The notes beneath the pieces were generated by a model. The model made no database searches. It had not been told where the DNA came from and saw only the letters and a list, made by a program, of their open reading frames with translations. DNA of 64,000 bases from CAYPJE01 sp964410945. GTDB taxonomy: Bacteria > Fidelibacterota > Marinisomatia > Marinisomatales > TCS56. Below, one piece after another: positions 29,356 through 38,634 of this stretch. The position numbers and the translations under genes are program-made. Each line of letters begins with the position of its first letter. The stretch's first letter is position 1. The stretch lies in NCBI GenBank assembly GCA_964410945.1, contig CAYPJE010000010.1:26019-90018 (forward strand). The letters run 5' to 3'.

Positions 29356-30672
29356 ATGTTTAACAAAACAAAAATAAAAACTGTAAATTTTCATACCCTG
29401 GGGTGTAAACTGAACCAGGCTGAAACCGATTCCATTTCAGCGGCCTTTAAAGCCCGGGGGTACACCATCGTGACATCTAGACATCCGGCCGATTTATCGG
29501 TGATTAATACTTGTACGGTTACCAATGATGCCGATAGTAAAAGTCGTCAGGCCATCAGGGCCGCTATTAAAACATCACCGGCCGGAAGGGTGGTGGTTAT
29601 AGGCTGTTACGCACAGATTAAACCGGATGAGTTACAGGCAATCGATGGCGTTGATATGATCCTCGGCACCCGGGAGAAATTCAATCTTTTGAATTATATC
29701 TCCGAGCTTGAGCTGGAAAGGCCTGAAGAACCGTTGGTATATGTAGACTCTACCGGCGAGGAGATTGAATATTCAGAATCACCATTTATTTCCACCACCA
29801 GCCGGACCAGGGCCTATCTGAAAATTCAGGAAGGCTGTGATTATTATTGTTCCTACTGCATCATCCCGTTCGCTCGCGGAAAGGCTCGCAGCCGAAGATT
29901 GCAGGAATGCCTGGAAGAAGCCAGAAAACTGGTTGATAATGGCTACAAAGAAATCATTCTTACCGGTATCAATATCGGAACCTGGAATGAGGACCGCCTG
30001 GTGCTTGCTGATCTGTTGGAGCAGTTAAGCGGACTTCCCGATCTCGAGCGGATCCGGATCAGCTCAATTGAACCCAATACGACCGATGATCGTTTATTGA
30101 AATTGGTCAGTGAACGGTCAAATATTTGTCCCCACCTGCATATTCCATTACAAAGCGGCTCCCCAACCGTATTGGAAAGAATGCGTCGGAAATATACCCT
30201 GTCTGACTATCTGAAGTTGGCTGATAGGATTTCCGCCATTTCTCCCGGAATTGCCTGGGGAACCGATATTATCGCCGGATTTCCCGGTGAAACCGAGGCT
30301 GAATTCACACAGACAATTAATATAATCAATCGTCTACCGTTCACTTACCTGCATGTTTTCCGCTATTCGAGCCGGGATGGTACAATCGCATCTAAACTGA
30401 GTGACCCGGTGGATTTTCATAGTATTAAAAAACGGGCCGCCGCTCTCCGGGAACTGGGGGCCAGGAAGAAACTGGCTTACCAGCGGAAGTTTCTTGGTAC
30501 AATTCAACCCGTTCTGTTTGAAACGGCTTACAGGGATGGAAATGTATCCGGCAATACACCCAATTATATCCGGGTTAGGGTTCCCGGCGATGACGATCTA
30601 TCCAATTCGATTCGCAATGTCCGGCTGATTGAAGATCAACAGTCGTTTGTTTGCGGAGAAATCACAGACTGA
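29356..30672 (+). CDS. mtaB: tRNA t6A37 methylthiotransferase MtaB
   Basis: Radical-SAM enzyme that adds a methylthio group to N6-threonylcarbamoyladenosine-37 of tRNA. 438 residues, normal length. The N-terminal UPF0004 domain has the MtaB-type start FHTLGCKLNQAE, with the other cluster cysteines in NTCTVT and GCYAQ. The radical-SAM motif is CDYYCSYCIIP, with LKIQEG just before it. A MiaB-like TRAM region follows near the C-terminus. GCKLNQAE distinguishes MtaB from MiaB and RimO. The ABC-F gene starts 7 bp after its stop, suggesting co-transcription of two translation-linked functions. Confidence 0.94.
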   Translation: MFNKTKIKTVNFHTLGCKLNQAETDSISAAFKARGYTIVTSRHPADLSVINTCTVTNDADSKSRQAIRAAIKTSPAGRVVVIGCYAQIKPDELQAIDGVDMILGTREKFNLLNYISELELERPEEPLVYVDSTGEEIEYSESPFISTTSRTRAYLKIQEGCDYYCSYCIIPFARGKARSRRLQECLEEARKLVDNGYKEIILTGINIGTWNEDRLVLADLLEQLSGLPDLERIRISSIEPNTTDDRLLKLVSERSNICPHLHIPLQSGSPTVLERMRRKYTLSDYLKLADRISAISPGIAWGTDIIAGFPGETEAEFTQTINIINRLPFTYLHVFRYSSRDGTIASKLSDPVDFHSIKKRAAALRELGARKKLAYQRKFLGTIQPVLFETAYRDGNVSGNTPNYIRVRVPGDDDLSNSIRNVRLIEDQQSFVCGEITD

Positions 30673-30679
30673 AAATATC

Positions 30680-32575
30680 ATGATTCGCCTCGAGGATATT
30701 ACCAAAGAATTCCCCGATAAGGTTTTATTTACCGCTTCGTGTCTGGCAATCAAACCAGGAATGCGAATCGGGTTGGTTGGACCGAACGGATCGGGAAAAA
30801 CAACGCTATTGCGCATTATGCTGGGCGATGAAACCGTTGACCAGGGCAACGTTCTTGTCGATAAAGGTACTATTATTGGTTATCTGCCCCAGGATATTAT
30901 TCCAGGCTCCGGGCGGTCAATTCTGGAAGAAGTGATGAAATCCTTTCCCGCTGTGGCCGAGTTGGAAGAAAATATTTATCAGATTTCCCAGGCTTTGGTT
31001 CAAGATCACGCAAACACCAAAATGCTGAATAAACTCAGCCGCCTTCAACAGGAATACGAACGCCTGGAAGGCTGGTCGCTGGAAGACCGGGCCGGGAAAA
31101 TCCTGAGCGGGCTTGGTTTCAAGGTTGACCAGTTTCATCTGCCCATGGAAGTATTCAGTGGCGGCTGGAGAATGCGGGTGGCCCTGGCCGGGATTCTGTT
31201 GCTCGAGCCGGACATCCTGTTTCTCGATGAACCAACCAACCACCTCGACCTGGAGGCCATCATATGGCTGGAGAATTTCCTGTCCAGCTGGAAAGGCGGA
31301 CTGGTGATGATCAGCCATGACCGTTCTTTCCTGGATCAGATTGTCACCCATATTGTTGAGATTGAACAGGCCCGGATCAAAACTTTTACCGGTAATTATT
31401 CGAGCTTCCAGGAGCAGAAACAGCTACGCCTGGAACAGCAGGCTGCCGCTTATCGGAATCAGCAGCGGAAAATTGCCGAAACAGAGCGCTTTATAGAACG
31501 GTTTCGCTACAAGAATACCAAAGCCACGCAGGTGCAGAGCAGGGTAAAGCAGCTGGAGAAGCTGGAGCGCATAGAAGCTCCGGATACAACTGAACGGAAA
31601 CTGAAGGTCTTCGTTCCCCAGCCGGGCCGGGCACCACAGAAAGTAGCTGATTTCAGGCAGGCTGCGAAAGCTTATGAGACGGTCTCGGTCTATTCCAGGT
31701 TGGATTATACGGTGGAACGGGGACAGAAAATAGGTCTGGTTGGTCCTAATGGCGCAGGGAAATCAACGTTGCTGAAAATGCTGGCCGGGGAAGAAGCGCT
31801 GACTGATGGTGAACTGGAATTCGGGAATGGCGTCGACCGGGCCTATTTTGCCCAGCATCAATTGGAAATCCTTGATCCCGGTAAAACAGTCTATGAGACT
31901 ATCGAAAATGAGACCGGCGACTGGACCGTATCCCAGATCCGTGGCTACCTGGGATCATTCCTCTTTCCCGGCGATGCCGTAGACAAGCGGGTGCAAGTGC
32001 TGTCCGGGGGAGAGAAATCGCGTCTGGCCCTGGCCCGTATGTTGGTAAGTCCGGCTCACTTGCTGTTGTTGGACGAGCCAACCAATCATCTGGATATGAT
32101 CTCACGGGATGTAGTAGAGGAAGTATTGTCCAATTATCAGGGAACGTTGGTTTGTATTTCACATGACCGTCATTTCCTGAATACAGTCACCGGTACTACG
32201 GTTGAAATCAAAGCCGGCCGGGTGCGGGTATTCCCCGGTAATTACGATTACTACTGCTGGAAAACGGAGCAATCCGTTGAAGTGGATGATAGCGGGAATA
32301 TTAAAGGCAATGATCAGGGCAAAAATGATAAACACGAACGAATTAAAGCCCGTAAAAACCGTCGCAGGCTGGAGAACGAACTGAAAGCTGTCGAACGGCA
32401 GTTGCCAAAACTGGAAGCTGCCCAAAAAGAACAGATCGCAATCTATAATGATCCGGCCAATGTAGCTGATTACCAGAAGATCAATGCCGCCCTGGATCGG
32501 GAGCGGGAGATTGAAGCGGAATATCTGGCTTTACTGGAGCGAATGGAAGAAATCGAAGGGCTCCTGCTGAAATAA
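30680..32575 (+). CDS. ABC-F family ATPase (Uup/YdiF-like)
   Basis: 631 residues with two ABC domains and no membrane segments. Walker A motifs are GPNGSGKTT and GPNGAGKST; signatures are FSGGWRMR and LSGGEKSRLALA; Walker B sites are FLDEPTNHLD and LLDEPTNHLD. The inter-domain linker is basic and helical (FIERFRYKNTKATQVQSR), as in ribosome-acting ABC-F proteins. A C-terminal coiled coil (about 545-631) points to the Uup/YdiF group. It probably acts on stalled or assembling ribosomes. The ATG at 30680 starts the RLEDITKEF strand; the longer open frame from 30629 overlaps mtaB. ABC-F subgroup is not certain. Confidence 0.92.
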   Translation: MIRLEDITKEFPDKVLFTASCLAIKPGMRIGLVGPNGSGKTTLLRIMLGDETVDQGNVLVDKGTIIGYLPQDIIPGSGRSILEEVMKSFPAVAELEENIYQISQALVQDHANTKMLNKLSRLQQEYERLEGWSLEDRAGKILSGLGFKVDQFHLPMEVFSGGWRMRVALAGILLLEPDILFLDEPTNHLDLEAIIWLENFLSSWKGGLVMISHDRSFLDQIVTHIVEIEQARIKTFTGNYSSFQEQKQLRLEQQAAAYRNQQRKIAETERFIERFRYKNTKATQVQSRVKQLEKLERIEAPDTTERKLKVFVPQPGRAPQKVADFRQAAKAYETVSVYSRLDYTVERGQKIGLVGPNGAGKSTLLKMLAGEEALTDGELEFGNGVDRAYFAQHQLEILDPGKTVYETIENETGDWTVSQIRGYLGSFLFPGDAVDKRVQVLSGGEKSRLALARMLVSPAHLLLLDEPTNHLDMISRDVVEEVLSNYQGTLVCISHDRHFLNTVTGTTVEIKAGRVRVFPGNYDYYCWKTEQSVEVDDSGNIKGNDQGKNDKHERIKARKNRRRLENELKAVERQLPKLEAAQKEQIAIYNDPANVADYQKINAALDREREIEAEYLALLERMEEIEGLLLK

Positions 32576-32637
32576 ATTCCCCCAGTCGGTGGTGGATTAT
32601 AGTTTTTGTGGTGATAATTTCGATCACCATTCAACCT

Positions 32638-32654
32638 AACGTTTATTACTACTG
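32638..32654 (+). repeat. left inverted repeat bounding the AT-rich island
   Basis: AACGTTTATTACTACTG here is matched by CAGTAGTAATACGTT at 36586-36600 in inverted orientation; the two differ only by a 2-base insertion. They enclose the AT-rich genes between the ABC-F gene and the SLC13 gene. Confidence 0.45.
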
Positions 32655-32713
32655 ACATTAGCCTGAATTCGACCTTCGGTTTGATTTGCCTTGAGATCCC
32701 TGCTCAATAATAG

Positions 32714-32881
32714 GCCACACTGGACCTGCGAACCTCTTTCGGATCAATTGATGTGGGAGATATAAAAGGCAATGTCCGTGAGCATTTTTCCAATGTCTCA
32801 TTTGATGGTGTAATCGGTGATGGCAAAGGTAAAATCGATTGTTCTGCTACTAACGGAAACATTGATATTATTTTAAAATAG
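32714..32881 (+). pseudogene. remnant of a DUF4097-like adhesin (C-terminal fragment)
   Basis: An in-frame run of 55 codons bounded by a stop at 32711 and ending in TAG at 32879. It reads DLRTSFGSIDVGDIKGNV, then SFDGVIGDGKGKIDCS and ATNGNIDIILK. This is the repeating strand pattern of DUF4097 proteins, as in the intact gene at 3094-3885, but there is no start codon, signal peptide or N-terminal part. It is therefore the broken end of an adhesin gene, probably truncated when the AT-rich island was inserted. The flanks (32576-32711 and 32882-32911) hold no other gene I can see. Confidence 0.7.
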
Positions 32882-32911
32882 ACTTAAAAGGACAGTGGGT
32901 CCTCGACGATC

Positions 32912-33418
32912 TCAAAGTAAAAGGTTACCTGCTTGATCATCGCTGCTTGTAGTAATATATGATCCATTGATTGATACTGTTCCTTCTTCATCACAATAGG
33001 CTCCACTATAAAAAGTATCTGTATTCCAATCATATGTAAATCCCTTATCACCCAGAAATGTTTGGCCAAGTGCAAGAAGATAGAAATAGGCAGATTTACT
33101 ACTGTTGGTAACTTCAATTAAGTATTCATCATATCCAATTGATGGTGATTCATTCCCTCCTCTATCAAATGCATATAGTGGATAACAACTCGAATGATTT
33201 CCTGGTATCGCAATTGTTTCTGTATGACTACCTGAAGCTATTAAATAATTTTCATTCCGTCTTGGCGAATTGTTATTTGTAGCTCTAATATATACAGTTG
33301 TTTGAGCTGGGACATTTTTCGTAAAAAAGACAAATTCATAATTCCCAAATCCAGTGAGATCAGAATATAATTGACTTACTACAAATATAATTAAAAAGAT
33401 CTTAATAATATTTTTCAT
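32912..33418 (-). CDS. hypothetical exported protein
   Basis: 168 residues. The ATG at 33418 has AGGGA 7 bases upstream and starts a signal peptide (MKNIIKIFLIIFVVSQLYS). The mature protein is rich in Asn, Ser, Thr and Tyr, with no known motif. It starts 11 bp after the stop of the beta-propeller lipoprotein gene, so the two are probably one operon. Base composition is distinctly AT-rich compared with the neighbouring core genes, suggesting recent acquisition. Function unknown. Confidence 0.65.
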   Translation of the reverse strand: MKNIIKIFLIIFVVSQLYSDLTGFGNYEFVFFTKNVPAQTTVYIRATNNNSPRRNENYLIASGSHTETIAIPGNHSSCYPLYAFDRGGNESPSIGYDEYLIEVTNSSKSAYFYLLALGQTFLGDKGFTYDWNTDTFYSGAYCDEEGTVSINGSYITTSSDDQAGNLLL

Positions 33419-33428
33419 TATAAATCCC

Positions 33429-34691
33429 TTATTCAATTGATATTATTTGATTGTTGTCGGATTGGATAACCCCAACCCAGGAAGTATTGTTATAAGATAT
33501 TATTGGGCATTGGAATCCTGTCCCATTTAATTCAATTGTCCATTCTGTTATACCATTATCAGACGATAATACATTGAAGTGAGATCCAGTGTAATATATG
33601 TTACCATTACAATCAGCGATTAGTGGAGATATGTTTTCACTATCCGTTAATATTTTAATCCATCTCTCTTGTCCATAGTAATCTAATTGCACAATCTTTT
33701 CGGACAAGGAAATAATAATATTACCTTCTGAATCAAGAGTATATCTATCATTAAATGATCCAAAAGGTGATGTATCATACATCCATCTAATAGAACCATC
33801 AGGTCTTACCGAATACAATTTAGAATTCTGATTATTTTGATTAGTCAGATAACTTGCATGTGTAGAGAAATATATATTTCCTGCATTATCAACAATTGGG
33901 CGGCTAGAAATTTCAAGCGTTGTATCTGTAGAATTGAAGGACCACTTAACTGTACCAGACTCTGGGTTGATAGCATAAAGATAACTTGAGCCAATTGCCC
34001 CGGTTGCATACAAGACATCTCCATCAGGTGAAAATGATATATCTGCCCCAGCATAAAAACTTTCATCATTCGGTTTTAACCAAAGTAAATCCCCATCATT
34101 TGATAAGGAATACAATCCAGCACTCGTAATAAAATACAACGAGCCGTCGAGACCAATATTCATTTCAGAAACTCCCAGGCCATCAAAACTATACTTCCAT
34201 AATAAAGTACCATTGTGATTGAATGCATAAATGCTTCTCATTGATGGATATATAATAACCCCAGTATCAGTGATTAACGGAGTACGCTCTGTCTCAACCC
34301 AATCTAAAGGGAATCTCCATTTTAGCATACAATTAGAGCTTATTGCATTTAGATATGCAATTTGTGACTCGGTGCTATCTTGATTATATGAGCTTCCAAA
34401 ATATAGTGTTGAGTCAATGCCAATTGCCAATGAGGTAATAGCATTGCTTGAATAAACACTATTAATATGTAAACCACACGAATAAACTCCACTTTGTAGC
34501 CCACTTAAATGGCTACGACCTGTACCTTGTGGATTATGTCTATACATTGGCCAAGGGGAGTTCGCAAGGCTTGGCCAATGTATCTGTTCTTGATTATGAT
34601 CAGAGCGTGCATCATTGTCTGGACACCCGACAATGAAAAATAATAATATTCCAATCAATACGGTAAAATAAATATTTTGTACCAAATACAT
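33429..34691 (-). CDS. PQQ-like beta-propeller lipoprotein
   Basis: 420 residues. A lipoprotein signal ends LFFIVGC (Cys23). The body has repeated blades with the PQQ/WD-like pattern: MLKWRFPLDW, GTLLWKYSFD, GDLLWLKPND, GTVKWSFNST, GSIRWMYDTS, QERWIKIL and ITEWTIELN, each followed by a glycine-rich turn. Seven or so blades fit a closed propeller. The N-terminal WPMYRHNPQGTGRS is typical of exported PQQ-propeller proteins, which usually bind proteins or polysaccharides and need no cofactor. AT-rich, in the island. Co-transcribed with the downstream exported protein. Partner unknown. Confidence 0.8.
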   Translation of the reverse strand: MYLVQNIYFTVLIGILLFFIVGCPDNDARSDHNQEQIHWPSLANSPWPMYRHNPQGTGRSHLSGLQSGVYSCGLHINSVYSSNAITSLAIGIDSTLYFGSSYNQDSTESQIAYLNAISSNCMLKWRFPLDWVETERTPLITDTGVIIYPSMRSIYAFNHNGTLLWKYSFDGLGVSEMNIGLDGSLYFITSAGLYSLSNDGDLLWLKPNDESFYAGADISFSPDGDVLYATGAIGSSYLYAINPESGTVKWSFNSTDTTLEISSRPIVDNAGNIYFSTHASYLTNQNNQNSKLYSVRPDGSIRWMYDTSPFGSFNDRYTLDSEGNIIISLSEKIVQLDYYGQERWIKILTDSENISPLIADCNGNIYYTGSHFNVLSSDNGITEWTIELNGTGFQCPIISYNNTSWVGVIQSDNNQIISIE

Positions 34692-34909
34692 AATCCCTTG
34701 CCTATCAATTTACTAACAGTAGTACTTATTTAGTTTACAGACAGCATTATTAATTAACAAAGCTGTAAGATCAGTATTCTGCTTTCTCATTTAGATATTC
34801 CCACCCTTTCAAAGCCAACGAAATCTAAATATACAACATTTATTACAAAATACGTATAATACCGTATTTATATAGTATTTAACCAGTATTATTTTTATCT
34901 ATATTGAAA

Positions 34910-35167
34910 TCATTCAAAATCCCTCAACTTCCCTGAATAAACTTTTTTAAACTTCAATCTATACCTATTGAAATGTGGTAATGTAATTTCTTTTGTCCAG
35001 AAAACTACAATCTTCTCATCAGGGTTCAACTCATATTCTTTAACTAAAATTTTTCTGATATTTGGATAATGATACTTGAAGGTTGTGATATATACAGCCT
35101 TTCTCAGGTTTAGATACTGCTTTGGAACACTGTCTTTCTCTGTATACACTGGCACTAATTTCTTCAC
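34910..35167 (-). CDS. hypothetical 85-residue protein, possibly truncated
   Basis: Starts at GTG with no SD. Basic, with KKLVPVYTEKDSVPKQYLNL and KIVVFWTKEITLPHF; no family recognised. It begins only about 30 bp from the end of the IS256-type remnant, and the frame is open back to a stop just before that end. It may be the surviving tail of a gene cut by the insertion. The preceding 34692-34909 is AT-rich, with no recognisable gene. Confidence 0.4.
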   Translation of the reverse strand: MKKLVPVYTEKDSVPKQYLNLRKAVYITTFKYHYPNIRKILVKEYELNPDEKIVVFWTKEITLPHFNRYRLKFKKVYSGKLRDFE

Positions 35168-35195
35168 AATTAATACAATTTTCTTACCCTAAGGG

Positions 35196-35805
35196 GAAGG
35201 TCAAGTCCAAAAAGTTCTGTAAAATGGTTCAAGCGGCCACGGTCTTCAATTGTTTTGATTTATTGGTTTTTCGTTTCTGTTTTTCCTGATCTAACAGGGT
35301 CATATCCAAGTATTGTCTACCGGTAATCCATTCTTCCGCCTGTTCCATACACAGAGCACCTATTAACCTGAGAGCGGAGTCCCGATTCGGGAAGATGCGG
35401 ATCACATTAGTCCGGCGCTTGATTTCTTCATTGAACCGTTCCAGGCTATTGGTGGTCCTGATTTTCCGGTGATGTTCTAATGGAAAGTTCTGGCAGGTGA
35501 GAGTATCCTCACCGTCGTTTTCCAGCTGGTCAGCTGCCGGGGCTTATAGCCATTGCGGTGACCACGGCGGTCTGAGGTACGCTCATATGGTAATACTCCG
35601 ACATGCAAAGCAATTTCTTGTTCCGGGTATTCCTGTATATACTGCTGCACAAGTCCCCTTAAAAACTCTGGATTATCAACTTCTTTGTTTGTATTCTTCA
35701 CACGGGTCATGGTTTACTCCTTTTATTTGCTCTGAATCAAAACAAATTTAAGAACTGACCATGGCCCCTTTTTCAAAAGTACAGAAAATTAGGGACTCAA
35801 CTTCA
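35196..35805 (-). mobile_element. internally deleted IS256-family element
   Basis: About 610 bp with imperfect inverted ends: GAAGGTCAAGTCC...TTCTGTA at 35196-35221 and its counterpart at 35780-35805 (GAAGTTGAGTCCC...TTCTGTA on the other strand). Between them lie the first ~70 and the last ~80 codons of an IS256-type transposase, joined so that the whole DDE core is missing. This makes it a non-autonomous, MITE-like derivative. I see no clear target-site duplication. It lies between the 85-residue ORF and the methyltransferase gene. Confidence 0.75.
35233..35710 (-). pseudogene. IS256-family transposase, core deleted
   Basis: N-terminal part: an open frame from 35710 to 35477 with the IS256 segment LPYERTSDRRGHRNGYKPR. 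C-terminal part: 35480 down to 35233 in another frame, reading TTNSLERFNEEIKRRTN, then RIFPNRDSALRLIGALCMEQ and EEWITGRQYLDM, ending LKTVAA and a stop. These are the two ends of a ~400-residue transposase. The ~250 residues carrying the catalytic acids are absent and the join is out of frame, so no active transposase can be made. Confidence 0.85.
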
Positions 35806-35817
35806 TTTGGAAATTAA

Positions 35818-36552
35818 ATGGCTGTAGAAATACCAAATATTGCCTGTGGTGGCAAAGATAATTACGATACAAGAATGGTTCGTAATAGATTGAAGATTAT
35901 TAATGCTAATTGCGATTCATTAGAAAATAAAACTGTTCTTGATGTGGGCTGTGCATATGGGGGGCAAACCATACTTATTGCACAACAGAGTGGTATGCTA
36001 TACGCAATTGATTTTGAGGAACACAAAGTTGAATATTTTAAGAAAAAATTAAGTGAAACTGATATTTCAAATATTAGTGTTGACGTAGGTGATGCCCAAG
36101 CTCTCAAATTCGATGATGAATTTTTTGATATAGTTACTGCCATTGAAGTTTTGGATCATGTTGAATCAGAAGAAAAGGTTTTAAACGAATTAAATAGAGT
36201 ACTCAAGAAAGATGGTACCCTTGTAATGGTGGTTCCTAATAAGTGGTGGATATTTGAAACACATGGAGCTAATCTACCTCTGCTAAAATGGAACCGAGTA
36301 CCATTCTTCTCTTGGCTTCCAAAAAAAATCCATGATCGATGGGCAAAAGCAAGAATCTATTCAAAATCTAATATTCGAAAATTACTAATCAATCAGGGTT
36401 TTAAAATAAACAGTATGACGTATTTAACAGCTCCTATGGACGAAGTCAAGAATCCGACCATTCAAAAATTCCTTAGATCAACAATTTTCAGGGGCACGAG
36501 CACAAGACATGGAATATTATCGACAGCAATTATTGTAACTGCCTCAAAATAG
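35818..36552 (+). CDS. class I SAM-dependent methyltransferase
   Basis: 244 residues, Methyltransf_11/UbiE-type fold. SAM-binding motif I is VLDVGCAYGGQT (residues about 40-51), motif II acidic residue in YAIDFEEHK, motif III DAQALKFDDEFFDIV, then LNRVLKKDGTLVMVVPN. Substrate unknown; the motif order fits small molecules, lipids or glycans. The ATG lies only 12 bp from the end of the IS256 remnant, so it may have lost its native promoter or rely on one in the element. AT-rich codon use matches the island rather than the core genes. Confidence 0.82.
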   Translation: MAVEIPNIACGGKDNYDTRMVRNRLKIINANCDSLENKTVLDVGCAYGGQTILIAQQSGMLYAIDFEEHKVEYFKKKLSETDISNISVDVGDAQALKFDDEFFDIVTAIEVLDHVESEEKVLNELNRVLKKDGTLVMVVPNKWWIFETHGANLPLLKWNRVPFFSWLPKKIHDRWAKARIYSKSNIRKLLINQGFKINSMTYLTAPMDEVKNPTIQKFLRSTIFRGTSTRHGILSTAIIVTASK

Positions 36553-36585
36553 AATAAAATTATTAATTATACCTCAATACTCTGG

Positions 36586-36600
36586 CAGTAGTAATACGTT
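36586..36600 (-). repeat. right inverted repeat bounding the AT-rich island
   Basis: CAGTAGTAATACGTT, the inverted partner of 32638-32654. It lies about 35 bp after the methyltransferase stop, at the point where base composition returns toward that of the core genes. Confidence 0.45.
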
Positions 36601-36699
36601 ATACTAGCTCGTTGGAGTGTCCTGAGTTTTGTATCCCGAAGACGGTATTATTTGACACAATCTAACCTGCCTGGACACCTGAATAAATTGCAGCAAAGC

Positions 36700-36722
36700 A
36701 AAAACCCCGTCTGTGAACGGGG
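36700..36722 (-). terminator. rho-independent terminator of the SLC13 transporter gene
   Basis: Read on the minus strand: a 6-bp GC-rich stem (CCCCGT / ACGGGG), a 6-base loop, then TTTTTGCTTT. It lies about 100 bp past the transporter stop codon. Confidence 0.75.
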
Positions 36723-36735
36723 CTTGTCGTAGAGT

Positions 36736-36794
36736 GACTCCCTGCCTGCGCTGCTGCTTCGGCAGACAGGCGGTGCAACTCCTCCGGGGGAGTC
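36736..36794. repeat. nested inverted repeat (cruciform-like)
   Basis: Outer arms GACTCCC and GGGAGTC enclose an inner hairpin with GCCTG/CAGGC and CTGC/GCAG arms. It lies between the SLC13 stop and its terminator and looks like a small dispersed palindromic element. Function not known. Confidence 0.5.
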
Positions 36795-36821
36795 CCTAGG
36801 GGAGAACGCACGGCCAATGGC

Positions 36822-38627
36822 CTAGAAAACCGGTGTAAAGGGCCACAAGACCGGAATCAGAAGGATGGCGGTCAGCCACAGGATCAATGCCAGGGGCGCC
36901 CCTATTTTCATATAATCGGTGAATTTATACCCGCCCGGACCATAGACCATCAGGTTGGTCTGGTATCCAACCGGCGTTATGAATGAGGCCGAGGCGGCAA
37001 AGCAGATCGCCAGAATGAACGGCCGTGGGGCCAGGCCCACTTGAGCGGCGGCATTCAATGCAATCGGTACCATGATGATCGCCGCGGCGGCATTGGATGA
37101 AACTTCGGTTAATACAGCCGTCAGTAAATATAGAATGGCCAGCAAGATATAACCCTGCCAGGCTGGCGGAACGCTGCTCACCAGATTGTAAATATTGCCG
37201 CCGAGCCAGTCGGCGGTGCCACTGGACTGGATGGCAAAGCCCAGGGGAATCAGACAGGCAATCAACACAATTACCGGCCAGTGGATCGAATGGTAAACCT
37301 CATTGGGAGTAAGAACCCGTACGACCAGCAGTATAATCACTGCCAGCAATACGTTGGTAATAATTGGCGTAACCCCGAAGGCCGCCAGAATGACGGCTCC
37401 TAACAACACCACCACGCTGAGCCACCAGAAACGGTGCCGTTTGAGTTTTGTTTGGATCTCCTGTAAAACGATAAAGTCGCCGGTGGAGGCCATTTCCTGA
37501 ACCTTCTCACGGGAACCGTAGACCAACAGGGTGTCGTAGGCCTTCAGGATGATGTGGGCTACCTTGCTGCGCAGGATGGCACCCTCCCGGCGGATCGCCA
37601 GGACGAAAGCTCCGAAATGCCGGCGGAAGTTCGACTCCATCACGCTGCGGCCCACCAGGTCGGACTGATCGGTCATCAGACATTCCACCAGCACGTTGTC
37701 TTTCTGGGCCAGTTCAAGATGAGTCAGTTTTTCATCAGTCAGCAGCGTGACCCGCTCGACCTTCTTCAGCCGCAACAGGTTTTCCACCGCACCACGGACG
37801 AACAGGATATCTCCGGACTGCAGGACCGTATTGCGGATATTGGATGTTACATGCTCATTATCCCGCAGGATGTCCAGCACCACCACATCGTAATTCTGGC
37901 TGATTCCGCGGTCGAAAATCGTCCTTCCCACCAGGGCCGAATCAGCGGTGATCCTGATCTCGGTCAGATAGCCGCCCAGATGATAATTCTGCGTCAGGCT
38001 GGAGGTTACCGTACGCGATGGCAGGAGACGCATCCCCAGGATAAACAGGTAAAGCAAACCGATGATCAGGATAAAGATGCCGTAGCGGGTGAACTCGAAC
38101 ATCCCGAAGGATGCTTCGGTCGTGGTCGTAGTCATCATTGAGTTCACCAGCAAATTGGTGGAAGTGCCGATCAGGGTCATGGTCCCGCCCATGATGGCAG
38201 CATAGCTCAGCGGTATCAGAACTTTGGATGGGCTGATATTGTATTTATGGGCCATCCTGATGGCGATCGGCATGAATATCGCCACGACAGCCGTATTATT
38301 GATAAATGCTGATAGGACGGCAATCGACAGCAGAAATACGATCAGACCCAGTTTGGTGGACTGGCGGGCCAGTTTATTAAGATAGATTACCAGGTTTTCC
38401 AGGACACCGGTCTTCTGGAGGGCGAAACTTAGGGCAAACAGGAGCGCAATGGTGATTACAGCCGAATTGGAAAAGCCCAGAAAAGCATCGGCCGGGGTTA
38501 GAATTCCGGTGGCCAGCAGCAGGCCCAGGGCCACCATGGCAGTGATCTCGATGGAAAGTGCCTCGGTGGCAAACAATACCACGGTGATCAGAATAATCGT
38601 TAGTACGGTTGCGATTTCGAAAGTCAT
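36822..38627 (-). CDS. SLC13/DASS-family transporter with two RCK_C domains
   Basis: 601 residues. Two groups of membrane helices (about 1-200 and 400-601) flank a cytoplasmic insert with two TrkA-C/RCK_C domains (about 215-300 and 305-390; GDILFVRGAVENLLRLKK, YDTLLVYGSREKVQEMA). Family sequences are FINNTAVVAIFMPI and IGTSTNLLVNSM in the first half, and SSNAAAAIIMVPI in the second. Such proteins move sulfate, dicarboxylates or other anions with Na+; the RCK insert is typical of the sulfate-type branch. Substrate cannot be read from sequence. It lies 7 bp after a small membrane protein gene and ends at the hairpin at 36700. Confidence 0.92.
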   Translation of the reverse strand: MTFEIATVLTIILITVVLFATEALSIEITAMVALGLLLATGILTPADAFLGFSNSAVITIALLFALSFALQKTGVLENLVIYLNKLARQSTKLGLIVFLLSIAVLSAFINNTAVVAIFMPIAIRMAHKYNISPSKVLIPLSYAAIMGGTMTLIGTSTNLLVNSMMTTTTTEASFGMFEFTRYGIFILIIGLLYLFILGMRLLPSRTVTSSLTQNYHLGGYLTEIRITADSALVGRTIFDRGISQNYDVVVLDILRDNEHVTSNIRNTVLQSGDILFVRGAVENLLRLKKVERVTLLTDEKLTHLELAQKDNVLVECLMTDQSDLVGRSVMESNFRRHFGAFVLAIRREGAILRSKVAHIILKAYDTLLVYGSREKVQEMASTGDFIVLQEIQTKLKRHRFWWLSVVVLLGAVILAAFGVTPIITNVLLAVIILLVVRVLTPNEVYHSIHWPVIVLIACLIPLGFAIQSSGTADWLGGNIYNLVSSVPPAWQGYILLAILYLLTAVLTEVSSNAAAAIIMVPIALNAAAQVGLAPRPFILAICFAASASFITPVGYQTNLMVYGPGGYKFTDYMKIGAPLALILWLTAILLIPVLWPFTPVF

Positions 38628-38634
38628 AACGGAA

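Noticed and set aside
37554..38141. 195-residue frame antisense to the SLC13 transporter
   Set aside because: Low-complexity His/Gln-rich translation typical of a shadow frame.
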